From positions 27,417,883 to 27,481,882 of the forward strand of contig NC_056039.1 in NCBI RefSeq assembly GCF_004379255.2: 64,000 nucleotides of DNA. Reading direction: 5' to 3'. Source of the stretch: Salvia splendens. Lineage: Eukaryota; Streptophyta; Magnoliopsida; Lamiales; Lamiaceae. Below the pieces are notes generated by a model that saw only the letters and a list, made by a program, of their open reading frames with translations, did no database searches and had not been told where the DNA came from. The first letter of the stretch is position 1. Each line of letters starts with the position of its first letter. The position numbers and the translations under genes are program-made. Of this stretch, positions 32,650-44,552 are shown one piece after another.

Positions 32650-33960
32650 AGAGGTTCACCACCTTGTAAGCATGATTACAAATTAAATATTCTTTTATTC
32701 TGTACGTGTTTCAGTAAACTATATAGAGAAAGCAATTAAACACTCCAATATTTTGGAGGTTCATTGTTTTTACTACATACTACAAAGAGAGAGACAATAA
32801 AACGAAAAAGAAAAGGTGAAATGTGAGATATGAAACATGCATGTGCAGCAAAATAAATGTTGGATCCTGTGTTTGACTGAATTAAATCTCTACAATTTAA
32901 AGTTTTACAAATCCATGTACGTTTATTCTTTCGTTAGTCGCGGCGCATGTTATTATATTAACTCGTGTACAAAAAGTTGCTAATTAAAGGATTTGTGTTC
33001 ACAAATATTTATTGTGAATTTTTAAAGAATTGGTTACTACTTTGAGATTTTTAATTCCGAAAATATTAGTATATCAAATGTGTAAACTTTCTGAATGTGA
33101 AAACACTATGATATTGATATAATGCATGTTACTTGTTACTTTGTTAGTGTGATTAAAATGCAGATATATATACTTTCATGGAGAATAACGCAAATACTTT
33201 ATACGTTCTCATGCAATTTTAAAATTTCAAATATATTTTAACAATTTATATTTATTTATAATTTTCTAAAAATATTTATTGAATTAGTGTATTTCTGAAA
33301 TTAAATTTATCTTTTAATATCCAAAGGTATCGTTGGAGATATCTCTTAGTATTTTACTTTCTGTCTACTTTAACTATTTATTAATATCATTTTTTCCAAA
33401 ACGAGTGCAAAAATGAAATATATGTGACATCTGTTATGGGACGGAGGGAGTAGCTAATTGAGCATATATAGTCTAACCTGAAATGTTTAGGTAGGCTATA
33501 AATCTTAAGATGATGAACAGGCAACATGCAGGAACATGATCTTGTCCCGGCAAATATATTCAAAGAGAAATTGCGAAAGAGAAATTGGCACCTGCATGCT
33601 TGATTTACTTGTTTTCTTTGTAGATCATGGAATCATATTTCTCATTCTACATATCTACCCCACCTCTCGAATCTCGATCACTTCTAAAGTATGCAATTTT
33701 TTATCACATCGCTCCCACCACTTTTCAATGATGACAAATCACTAATTCATTTTTCATAGGCCGAAATTAAAAAGGAATGACTAATTAAAATATTTGAATC
33801 TCTTATTCTCTTTTCATATTTTTAATATTTGTACCTCAAGAAATATGATCCAAACATGAAAATTACAAGGAAACTTATTGAATAGATGGCATCATCACAT
33901 GATCAGTGTAGTAAAAAAAATGGATACAGTTTTGATGTTACACACTTCTAATATATACTC
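32650..33960. other. Intergenic stretch with one MITE end
   Basis: No gene seen. A TA-MITE right end (GGGACGGAGGGAG) is at about 33440-33451, with family interior (TTACTTTCTGTCTACTTTAAC) to its left. The left end, near 33323, is decayed. Confidence 0.45.
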
Positions 33961-33968
33961 ATTAAGAG

Positions 33969-35239
33969 CAGTGGCGGACGCAAGAATAAAGTTTGGCAGA
34001 GGCTTTACTAAAATTTCTCATACTCTCTTTTCGTCCATAAAAAATAGTCTCGTTTTGCCAATTTTGGATATCGACTAGTCCCATTTCTAAAAATGGAAAG
34101 TTTCTTTCCCATATTTTTATCTACTTTTCTTTCTATCTCATTTACTTTACCTACTTTTTCTCTTTCTCTCTTACTTTATTAATTTCTCATTAGAACCGGT
34201 GCTGTCTACAAATGAGACTATTTTTTTGTTCCGTCGTCTCTTATATTTTACTCTTTTCATCTATCTTACTTTATTCTCTCTCTTACTTTACCCTCTCCAC
34301 TTTAACCTTTAACACATCAATTTCTTAAATCATGTGCCAAAAAAAAACACCCCAGCTACCTTGAGACGAATGAAGTATAAATTACAAAAATGCATAAATA
34401 TCTAATATATAAAATTAATCCAGCACAAGTTTAACAAAAAGAATAATATAATTCATGTTCTAGTTGTGTTTGTTTTGCTAAAACAATAAATATCTAATAC
34501 GTAAAAATTCATAATTATCTAATACACTGTGATTTTGTAAACTACTTCCTTCATTTCCTAAAAATAAAAATTCTTTACTTTTAGTTTTTTTTCTAAAAAT
34601 AGAAACTCTCCATTCAGGAAATGGATCCCACAACCTTTTAGTATTAATTTCATTACTTTTTCTATTTTTTTAAGAGACTAATTTGGATTAAAACTCGTAT
34701 TATTTCTAAAAATTGTATTTTTTAAAAATGGAGAGAATGCAAAAGAAAAAGAAAAAGAAAAAATTGACTATCACCTCACCAATTACAAGTTGTAATTGTT
34801 GTTTGAATAAAAACGTTAAATTTAGGAAACAATTTAAAAATGTTACTATAAGTATTTAAAACTTAGTTGCACTATTCATATTATTTGGAGAGATAAAAGT
34901 TAAATCATGCAACCATTTAAGTAGGGGGTAGGGATTGAATTTTTCAACTATTATTATTATATTTATTTAAGTTTTAAGAGGTTTTATTTATTTCTATCTT
35001 CTTCCTCGTCCCAATTCTCCAGCGGTCATTGTTTCAAGAAGCTAAGTTTTTTCTGTAATTTTATCTTTCAGCCCCTCCTTTCCACTAAATTTCTTTCCCA
35101 TGAAACCTAAAAGATATAAATTTGGGAAGGGCTGAAGATAGAGTATTTTAATTTTGAAAAAATTTATAATAGAAATTTATAAAAAAAAAGTTTGGAAAGG
35201 GCTTAAGCCCCTCACCTCCTCCACCGGTGTCCGCCACTG
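33969..35239. mobile_element. hAT-type non-autonomous element
   Basis: The termini CAGTGGCGGACGC and (inverse) CAGTGGCGGACACC are flanked by a perfect 8-bp duplication ATTAAGAG (33961-33968, 35240-35247). It is 1271 bp with no transposase. The CAGTGGCGG ends match those of the hAT element at 12281-15607, which could be a distant autonomous relative. Degraded TA-MITEs lie inside at about 34020-34375 and 34545-34740. Confidence 0.85.
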
Positions 35240-35247
35240 ATTAAGAG

Positions 35248-35292
35248 ATTATGAGGCATAATATTAAATCTTTTGACCATATATTCTATGAC

Positions 35293-35324
<32 letters not shown>

Positions 35325-36540
35325 ACCGAACTATTAAAATTCTGACTCTCTAATACTAAGATGTTTGTTATCTTAGGCATGCTTTATGTGGAGAATTGCC
35401 ACAAAAAACAAGTTACCCTTGTATAAGAAATAACTGTATATATGTCTCTAGTGTATTCCCTGACATGAAACCACCACATAATATTCCTTTTTCCATATGT
35501 CAACATATATAGATAGATATGCATTATCTGATTAGTAATATTAATGTCTAAACACACACACACGAGAATCCTTATTTTGATCCTAAATTCTTCCTTTGAC
35601 CATTCTTTTTAACTACTACTTAAAAGACCTAATCAAAGTTTGATGGAATTTTATAAATTGATTATGCTAGCTGGAAAAGGTAAGTAAATGGTCCGAGTTA
35701 TGGATTCTTGGGCTATGTTTTTAGACCAAACCAAAGCAGACAGCTTTAAACAGTAAAAGTACAGTGTGCACATGAACTGCTCTATCTCTATTCTATTCTG
35801 TCCTGCCGCCTTTGGAGTATATAAACAACTCAACTAATTAATTTAACTTTCATCCAAAGTTGAACTACTCATACTCACTAAATATGGTTAAATGGATCAC
35901 TAGCTAGTTTAAGCTGTCAAAATAAGTAAATCACTAATTTGCTTCCAGGTGTGGACATCATTGAGGACACAATGGATATTATAGGTGTAAAAAAGTAATT
36001 AAAGTATTGTTAGTGGATAATGGGGGTCCCACCTCTTTAGAGAGGAAAGACATTTCAAAATTAGAATGTTCATACTTTTCATAGATAAACTAGAAATGAA
36101 ATTGTTCATACTTTTCAGGGATGGAGGGAGTACTGTTTTTGAAGCAATTTAGGATTTTTAAAAAATACTATGTGAAAACTTTGAAGTTTTAGCAAACGAA
36201 TTAAAGAAAACCAAAAAAAAATCAATAATTACAACACTAGGAAATGAATTGATGGGAGAGTAGAAAATGTGCCTCCCTTTAAACAAGTTGCAAGTTCTAA
36301 CATTATCAACAGAGAATCCTTTCGTTCTGCAAATCCGTAAAAAAGTATAATAGAAAATACACATGCAAGTAGTCCCCACAATTACTAACATTGAATTAAA
36401 TTAATGTAATGCAATTTAATACTCCTAGTGTAGAAAATCCTCGTACACAATTGAAGATTCTGCATATGTTTATAAACATGCATTAACATCATAATAAGAC
36501 CTAAATCAAGAGTAGACAAAAAGGCTAGTTTTTTTTTTGG
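35248..36540. other. Upstream region of the CCT gene
   Basis: It holds a (GT)n(GA)n microsatellite at about 35296-35320, an (AC)n run near 35554-35563 and a TA-MITE right end (GGGATGGAGGGAG, about 36119-36131). No coding frame is supported. Confidence 0.5.
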
Positions 36541-36544
36541 ATGC

Positions 36545-36553
36545 TATAAATAG
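36545..36553 (+). promoter_or_regulatory. TATA box of the CCT gene
   Basis: TATAAATAG lies 49 bp before the ATG, giving a very short untranslated leader (about 20 bases if initiation is ~30 bp downstream). Confidence 0.7.
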
Positions 36554-36601
36554 TTCCCACCACCATCAAATTCATTCACAAATTAACCCATCTCTTCTTC
36601 A

Positions 36602-37473
36602 ATGGCTGCTTCAGTCCCTCAAGACCACTGCTTCGATTACCCCGGCCTTCTCCCTAACGACGGAGAAACCTCTGGAAACATGTTCAACTCCAACATGCAG
36701 CTTCCGTTGATGAGCTACGACGTCAATTCCCCGGTTTCAGTCGCGTCTTTTCCCGACGTCCAATTTGGCCTTGCCTCGGATTATATGGTCGTTCCTCAGA
36801 TGGAGACCGGGTTTCGTGATTTCTCGGCCTCTGATTACAATCACAGCCATGTTTTCGATTCCGGATCGGAAGAGTGCAGTGGATCAGTCTGGCTACCTTT
36901 CAATCCCTTGCTTGCTCAAAATTGGGTTTGATTTTTAACTCTATTTCTGTGAGAACCATATCAGTTCGCATATATATTAATATATGAGTTGACATCACAT
37001 AAAATTCTCATTTTAACAAAGTTCTCATTTTAGGGGAAAGATGCGACAATGGTGGAGGAGAGCGAACAAGTGAAGGTGGGGAGATACTCAGCTGAAGAAA
37101 GGAAGGACAGAATTGTTAGATACTTGAAGAAGAGAAACCAGAGAAATTTTAACAAGACCATCAAGGTGAGAATGTCAAATTATTAAGCATTCTATTTTTG
37201 GTTGAAATTTAGTCTATTAAAATTTCTTTATTTATTAATCACTACTATATGTGTATATAAGCTGATTTTGGTAATATGGTGGTGGTGCAGTATGCGTGTC
37301 GTAAAACCCTAGCAGACAAGCGTGTCCGAGTTCGTGGGAGATTTGCCAAGAACAATGAAGCTGAAATATTGATGGACTCACAACAAAACAATTCATTTCA
37401 CCAAGATGATGAGGACTATTGGTTGCAAGCAGCCATGGACAATCTTGCCCACTTTCCTTATTTAGCAACCTAG
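36602..37473 (+). CDS. CCT-domain (CMF-type) protein, 3 exons
   Basis: The exons 36602-36925, 37034-37165 and 37291-37473 join in phase 0 to give 212 residues. The CCT motif spans residues about 125-173, from RYSAEERKDRIVRYLKKRNQ to RVRGRFAKN. It is the basic nuclear-localisation and protein/DNA-interaction module of CONSTANS, TOC1 and relatives. There is no N-terminal B-box pair and no receiver domain, so this is a CCT MOTIF FAMILY (CMF) protein. The N-terminal ~108 residues are acidic and Asn/Ser-rich, a possible activation region. The C-terminus is acidic with aromatic residues (DEDYWLQAAMDNLAHFP). Relatives act in flowering time, sugar response or chloroplast development. Which applies here cannot be told from sequence. 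Confidence 0.9.
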
Positions 37474-38490
37474 AACCTTGGAATTTTATCCATATTGGTG
37501 CTGTCATAATTTTAATATAAAATTGAATTGCACCTCTCGTATTAATCGAAAATTATTAACGGGTACTCCTCTATATATTAGTAGTCATTTTCATTCCAAT
37601 ATAATTCTGCGCACTTATGCAATCTAATTTGTAGTGACTAAAATTCCATACCAATTAATGATCTCTAATTAGTTCTAAGCCACGAATCCAATGCTATAAA
37701 GTCCTGAAATGATGATGAGCATATAAGGACTAACTTTTGTGGTTGTGATCGATCCCTTGATTTGATTTTTATTCCACTCACATCCACTTCCATATCTATA
37801 TAGCCATATTTTAGGGATGTAAGCATACATCTAGGCTTAGCCAATCTATTCATCAAATTTAAATTCGATTTGAAATATTTATCCATATATTAGTGGATTC
37901 ATTTGGCATGCGCTTACCATTTTCCCATTCACGAGAACTCAAAACTTTCAAGTATCTAACTGAGAACTACAATAAATTCAACATTCCACATGCACATTTG
38001 AAAAGGAAATAAAGCATCTGACTTTTAACAATTAGGTTAAGAATAGAATACAAGTACAATTCAACAAAATCAAATGCCAAGGTGATAGGGACTCCAACAT
38101 TACGGCGGCACCTACGCCATTGGCGCAGCACAACAACGCCGAGACCGCGACGCTACATGGATGAATCCCCCAACAAGATCTATGCACATCTTTAGTTTTA
38201 TTTTTGTTTCCTTTTGAACGTATTTTTTATTTAGTTTAGATTTGATAAATCTTTTCAGGTTTTCTTCTTGATTCTTTCCAGAATCGTAGAGTCAAATCAA
38301 CTAGGGTCCGAACTCTATATATTAGAGTTCATTACAGAGTCAAAATCATCGAGAAATATGAAATAAAATTCAGTTCTCGAAATCCTAAAGCTTGACCTAG
38401 TTGCTTCTAGGTTTATTATCTATTTTCTATCATATATTTTCACAAACCGGTGCTCCGACCCGACCAATAGGCACTCGAAGCCTATCCTTC
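37474..38490. other. Downstream intergenic stretch
   Basis: AT-rich, without a supported gene. From about 38180 to 38490 the sequence reads like the leader or LTR end of a degraded retroelement, but no boundaries could be fixed. Confidence 0.35.
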
Positions 38491-38492
38491 CA

Positions 38493-38855
38493 TTGACTAC
38501 TCTTCTCCCTCAACACTCAACAACCATGGCTTTAGGTTTGATGGATTTGGACCCCCAACCCCCGCTGATGTGCAGCCTCCACGCTTTGGCACAACAACGA
38601 GAATCCATACTTAAAAAGTTGGAAACTCTAGCTTTTGGCGGATACGTAACTGAGGACAGACTCAAAGAACCGCCAGACCCGGTTATGGAGCTGTCTACGC
38701 CGAAGCATGGGTGGAAACCACCACCATCTCGGACTACTGCCCCGGCGACCACCAGCCCGGGGTCAATTCGCCGCCCCCGCATGGAGCCACCACGTTTCAC
38801 AGAGCCTATCACAAGGCCAAGGCTAAGTTTAAGTTACATTCTCCCTCCATCTTAA
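38493..38855 (+). pseudogene. Possible retroelement gag fragment
   Basis: A 120-codon frame, basic and Pro-rich, contains ESILKKLETL and later RRPRMEPPRF. The last resembles the K/R-x-E-x-P-x-F entry to a Gypsy gag domain, but nothing downstream continues it. A TA-MITE-like CTCCCTCCATC begins at about 38846 and truncates it. It could equally be a chance frame. Confidence 0.25.
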
Positions 38856-38859
38856 GGTA

Positions 38860-39629
38860 GTTGGATCGAGTTCTTTTTTGAATTGTTCTTAGGTAGTTGA
38901 GTTATTTCATTTTTTGGCAAAAACTTTATCCTCTCTCACACATTACTCTCTCTTCATCTCTCTCACTTTATTCACTCTCTTATTTTACTACGTCCACTTT
39001 ATAACCTTTTAAGACATCAATTATTTAAATTTCGCGCACACAGTATATAAAAAGGCGTAAGACATTTAGCAACGTCGAAACTTGAAAAATACTAGCACTA
39101 CTTAGTTATTAAGCATTTATATTATTCACATGTGTTTCTGCATAGAAAAGCACTCACATTATTCATATTTATTTTTCCTTTTAATATCTTAGTTATATAT
39201 TACTACAAATTACGAATAATATTAACATCATAATCATATCTTAGTTATCCACTAGGTAATGTTTCATTTCTTCATGCATAAACTCCAACAAATAATTGTA
39301 CATGGGTGTCATCGATACTAACTTTTTATAGTAATAATTAATAATTAAATATCAATTTTGTATGTTAAAAATATCAAAATAAAATATAAATTTATCAATC
39401 TTCTTGTGTTGATAAACTTATATCTTTGTGTTGATATTTAAATTTACATGTTGTATTTATATAATTATTTCTTTGTGTTGATAATTTTAATACATAGAAT
39501 TGAAAGTTATTAGTTATTACTGTAAATTAGTTAGTACACTAACGCATCCCGTTATGCAATTAAATATGTATTATATTGATTTGGTTCGTGAGACTGAATC
39601 TCAGATTTAATTCTAAATAGCTAGCTATT
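38860..39629. other. AT-rich intergenic stretch
   Basis: No gene. MITE-type interior (TTATCCTCTCTCACACATTACTC) follows the one-sided end at 38846. The rest is AT-rich. Confidence 0.45.
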
Positions 39630-40140
39630 TGTCACGACTACATCTCCCTAGTGCTAGTGAGCGCACTCTATAACGTGACTAAATAATCTTAAAATAAAAG
39701 GATAAGCATAAGGAATAAGTCAAACTCAAAAAGTTAGTTTCGAACACGAAGATGGTACACAGTCAAAAAGAAACCAGAGTATAATAACGGGGTTTATAAC
39801 TCCTAGTACATAGTTCTATTGCAGCGGAAGAGTCTAAGACAAAGTAGTGCGTCTGAAGATCACTACCTTGGGCTACCTAATGCTACTTATTAAAAACCAT
39901 TACCCAACACATTCGCCTCCTCGTACACGCTCAACCTGCACATTAGAAAAGAAACATGCAGGGCTGAGTACTTAATATACTCAGTAGGCATAGTGCCAAA
40001 ATATAAGTTTCATTTAAATTTGTCAGCCACAGTTGAGTGAACACGGAGTTTTTATTTAAAGGCCCGAGTCACTAAATTTCCTTTAATTTCATAAAATTGA
40101 TTGGGCAATCATATAAATATAGATACCATATCTAAACGTA
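39630..40140 (+). mobile_element. Probable Gypsy (Del/Tekay-like) LTR remnant
   Basis: It starts TGTCACGACTAC, a common start of chromovirus LTRs. It includes GTGAGCGCACTCTATAACGTGACTAA, AGCGGAAGAGTCTAAGAC and the hairpin GCTGAGTACTTAATATACTCAGT (about 39963-39985), phrases I associate with Del/Tekay LTRs. No internal region or second LTR follows, so it is a solo or truncated LTR. The right border is approximate. Confidence 0.45.
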
Positions 40141-40755
40141 TGTGAACCGGGAATGTGGCCACACTCCACAACGGTCACTGGAGGTGTGTAGTGGAATAAG
40201 GGTCCCAAATTGAGGAGATTGAATGGCGAATTTAATGTCTATTCTTAGTAAGATTCCAAGTGGACAAATTTTGTGGACGGACGAAAATAGTAAAATGAGA
40301 CAAACTTTGTGGGACGGAGGGAATATATAGTAATAGTGGGATGAAAAATTTTTCATGATGGCTCCAATCTTTGTGCAACTGTTTGGCTCAATATTACATT
40401 ACTGAAATAACCTGTCGGTGATTAAGGGAGCTGACTTGCACCCATTTTATGAAGATCTGAAAATGACATCGAGATGATCCGCTGCCACATCAAATCACAA
40501 GAATTCATAAGTAGTAGTATCATTTTAACAAAAAGCAAATTTTGATAGTAGTTCTTATTGAAACTCTAACAGAAACTAATCCTTAATTTTCATGCCTTGA
40601 CAATGAGAAGGTTTAGGTAATTCGACCCCACGATTGGAAAGATGCAGCAAATTCTATGTTTCGACAAGATCACAACATAGAATAGGTGTATGTATAATGT
40701 ATCAATGTATGAGCAAAATAATTTGGGAGATGGCTATTCATGCATCAAAATAATA

Positions 40756-40946
40756 CTCTATTTGTTCCTTTATAAGTGAGACGTATTCCTTTTTAAGTTG
40801 TCCCATTATAAGTGTGATATTTCAATTTTTGAGAGAGAAAAAAAAAGCAACAATATCTCTCTCTGACTTTATCTTCTTTTCTATTTTTTTCACTCCTAAA
40901 AACATGTGCCCAAAACAAATGACTCACATAAAATGGGACGGGGGAG
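40756..40946. mobile_element. Stowaway-like TA-MITE
   Basis: It runs from CTCTATTTGTTCC to the inverse GGGACGGGGGAG, flanked by TA on both sides. Another right end (GGGACGGAGGGAA) lies at about 40310-40325. Confidence 0.6.
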
Positions 40947-41057
40947 TACTCCACAAAGTGATGAAACTGATGGTAACATATGTTGTTTATTCCACTATAC
41001 ATATGCTTAGTATAGTGTGTTAACTTTGGTTTGAAAAATACCTCGGAAATATTAATA

Positions 41058-41201
41058 CTCCCTCCGTCCCGGGCTACTCGCTCCTTTCCTTTTTGGCACG
41101 GAGATTAAGGAATGAGTGTATAGGAAAGTCAAAAATTACGGCTGTAGGTGAAAATTTTTACCAAAAATGAAATAAGTGCGATTAGTGCGGGACGGAGGGA
41201 G
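41058..41201. mobile_element. Stowaway-like TA-MITE, well preserved
   Basis: The ends CTCCCTCCGTCCCG and CGGGACGGAGGGAG are perfect inverse copies flanked by TA (41056-41057, 41202-41203). At 144 bp it is the shortest and best-kept copy in the window. Confidence 0.85.
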
Positions 41202-41203
41202 TA

Positions 41204-42200
<997 letters not shown>

Positions 42201-42229
<29 letters not shown>
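42201..42229. repeat. (TA)n tract
   Basis: A 29-bp alternating AT run between elements 1 and 2. Confidence 0.9.
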
Positions 42230-42232
<3 letters not shown>

Positions 42233-42990
42233 GTGATCAATGTCGAACCAATTTTAAAGACCGAACTAGAGACCAAATCTGAACCATTAGATCTAGTTTT
42301 TTTGATGAGATGTGCTGATGTGTAAATTTTTTTCGGCTTCATTACAAGCTCATTTTACTTCATTGTATAGGTTTATTACTTCATTCCGTACGTAATACCT
42401 TGAAACTACAAGATGTTTTTACTTGCTTCCAGTAGGTTTTGAAATGATTCAACATATGCTTCATTCAAATTCATTGACGTGGGTTTTTACCTGATTCACA
42501 TTTAAAAATGCAATTTATTCAAGTGAGTTTATTACTTCATTCAGAAACGTTATTACTTCATTGGATAAGATTTTTACTTCATTCCAGTAGAACTTCAAAT
42601 GCTTCTATACATACTTCATTCCAATAATTTATTACATTATTCCATGTGTTTATTAAACCATATCAGCACCGTGGAAGTGGTGATAGATATTGTAGAGAGA
42701 AGAATGGCATGCGACGGTAAAACCGCATTTACGTACTGGAATGAAGTAATAATCCTATTGGAATGAATTAAAAACCTACTGGAATGAAGTAATATATTCT
42801 GGAATGAAGTTAAATCATCGTAACATGTTAGTATGACTTATTTACCTTTGGATGAATTAAAATAGGCTTGTGATGAAGGCGAAAATAATTTATAAATTTG
42901 TGTATCTCATCCATAAAAAACTAGATCTAAAAGCCCTAATTTGGTATGGTTCGGTGGTTCGGTCTTTAAGAGTGAATTTGTGGATAATGG

Positions 42991-42993
<3 letters not shown>
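42230..42993. mobile_element. Micron-like element 2
   Basis: About 764 bp between (TA)n tracts. The left end carries TTAAAGACCGAAC and the right end the inverse GTTCGGTCTTTAA, giving a terminal inverted repeat of roughly 15-45 bp. The interior repeats TTACTTCATTCCA-like phrases and, in its right half, the inverse TGGAATGAAGTAA. It therefore forms a large imperfect fold-back. It is non-coding. Confidence 0.6.

Positions 42994-43029
<36 letters not shown>
42994..43029. repeat. (TA)n tract
   Basis: A 36-bp TA run between elements 2 and 3. Confidence 0.9.
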
Positions 43030-43031
<2 letters not shown>

Positions 43032-43313
43032 AAAATGATCAATACAAAACTTGATCTCAATACAAAATCCAGACCAAATCTTGACCATGAGATTTGACAA
43101 TCCAATGGTCAATAATTAAACAAAAACACGGAGGGTCATTGTAAAGCAGTTTTAGGTCATATTATAAACTTTGGGTTTGAGGTCATGTTAAGATCATTTC
43201 ATGTCATCCTTACTATAATGACGTAAAAATAAGCTTACAATGACCTAAAAATGACTTTTGTATGCTTGGTTCTGCATTTTTGTATTAAGAATGGTTTTGC
43301 ATGGATCAAAACC
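43030..43313. mobile_element. Micron-like element 3
   Basis: About 284 bp. The start GGAAAATGATCAATACAAAAC and end (inverse GGTTTTGATCCATGCAAAAC) form a clear imperfect inverted repeat. It is related along its length to element 1 and again enclosed by (TA)n on both sides. Confidence 0.7.
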
Positions 43314-43333
43314 ATATATATATATATATATAT
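43314..43333. repeat. (TA)n tract
   Basis: A 20-bp TA run closing the Micron-like cluster. Confidence 0.85.
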
Positions 43334-43510
43334 TGACTTCATGTTTTTCATATAAACATAGCTAGGTCACCGTGGAATGTTCTATTCAAGTTAATAAATT
43401 AATCTTGTCTTCAGTTTTAATTTCATGAGCCATTCATCATGAAAGAGCTGCATATGTGGAGAAAATTGCATGAACTCATTCCATAATGTGAATGTGGAAT
43501 TTGATTTCTA

Positions 43511-43728
43511 CCCCCTCCATTCATAAAAAATAGTTTCATTTGTGGACAACACGAGTCATAGTGAGAAATTGGTAAAGAAAGTGAGATGGGAGAAAAAGTG
43601 GTACAGTAAGACAAATGTGATGAAATATTAGATAAAGTATGAGAGAGAGGACATAAAGCATAAAGTGAGACTACTTTTTGTGGACATCTCAACTAGCAAA
43701 ATGAGACTATTTTTCGTAGACAATGAGA
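43511..43728. mobile_element. Degraded TA-MITE
   Basis: The left end CCCCCTCCATTCATAAAAAATAG follows TA. The right side has CTATTTTTCGTAGACAATGAGAA, an eroded inverse. The interior has the usual GTGAGAAATTGGTAAAGAAAGTGAGA-type purine stretch. Confidence 0.5.
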
Positions 43729-43853
43729 ATATAAGATTGCAGTTGAACTTGAATGCTCCCTGAAACAGGATCGTTTCCTATGTTTGTTGATTATAATCAA
43801 TCCATTGCACATGATCAACTATGTGAAATTTCTTTATCTAGAATGCCTTTATC

Positions 43854-44429
43854 TGTGAAAGTGTGTCCATGCAAACTACTGGAGCTCGGCTTCTGAGCTC
43901 GGAAATGAAGCTCGGCTTTGAGTCCGGTTGTGATCGAGTGGTGGAGCCTCGGCAGCTCCGAGAAGAGATCAAGAAATAAAGCTCGGCTTTGAGCTAGCCG
44001 AGAAAGGCAGTTCGGTTGATAACCAAGAATGGCAGTTCGGTTGATAGCCGAGAAATGCAGTTCGGTTGCTAACCAAGAATGGCAGTTCGGTTTTAGCCGA
44101 GCAGCGGTTATAACTAACTTTGGGAAATAGAGTTAGTTGGATTTTATTTCTTGATTGCATCTTGTATAAATAGCTCGATAGAGCTCAGTAGTGAGAGACG
44201 CAGAACACAGATTACACACACAATTAGAAGAGAATTCTTGCACTAGCTAGCGTTTGCTTAGAGTGATAGATTGTGAGTGTGAAGTTCTTGTATTGAGAGT
44301 TCCATCAATAAGATTCCGGTCATCTTCTCCGTGGACGTAGGTGGATTATCACCGAACCACGTTATATCGTTTGCGTGCTTTATTTCCTCGTTCGTGCGTG
44401 TGTGAGATCGGCGGTATCATGACCCAACA
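43854..44429 (+). repeat. 5' LTR of copia element 2
   Basis: It starts TGTGAAAGTG and ends CCCAACA. U3 contains four tandem 25-bp units (44007-44100) and the TATA box TATAAATAG at 44165-44173. Several AGCTCGG/CCGAG-type phrases lie upstream of the tandem units. Confidence 0.94.
44007..44100 (+). promoter_or_regulatory. Tandem 25-bp U3 repeats, possible enhancer
   Basis: Units begin GCAGTTCGGTTG at 44007, 44032, 44057 and 44082 (exact 25-bp period). They alternate between AACCAAGAAT and AGCCGAGAAAT endings, and the last is truncated. They lie about 65 bp upstream of the TATA box. Tandem U3 boxes act as transcriptional enhancers in Tnt1-type elements, so I infer a similar role. The array recurs in the 3' LTR from 48773. 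Confidence 0.6.
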
Positions 44430-44431
44430 AG

Positions 44432-44446
44432 TGGCGCCGTCTGTGG
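44432..44446 (+). other. Primer binding site, non-iMet type
   Basis: TGGCGCCGTCTGTGG lies two bases after the LTR. It starts TGG (complement of CCA) but differs from the TGGTATCAGAGC used by copia element 1. Its first nine bases match the TGGCGCCGT primer sites known from some Gypsy elements. Confidence 0.7.
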
Positions 44447-44552
44447 GAAGACTTCCACGATTTGCCGATTGATTGGTTTCTGGGTGAGTTCGTGTCTAGA
44501 GGTTCCGTTGTATAAGCTGATCTTGGCGATTGCCCACCGCTCGTTTTGAGAA

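Noticed and set aside
36602..37473. CONSTANS-like or pseudo-response regulator identity
   Set aside because: No B-box cysteines and no receiver domain; only the CCT motif is present.
44007..44100. CRISPR-like regular repeat
   Set aside because: Units abut with no unique spacers and lie in an LTR of a plant element; a tandem repeat only.
43969..44160. A 63-codon reverse frame, found again identically at 48735-48926
   Set aside because: It reads the 25-bp LTR tandem array backwards; duplicated with the LTR, not a gene.
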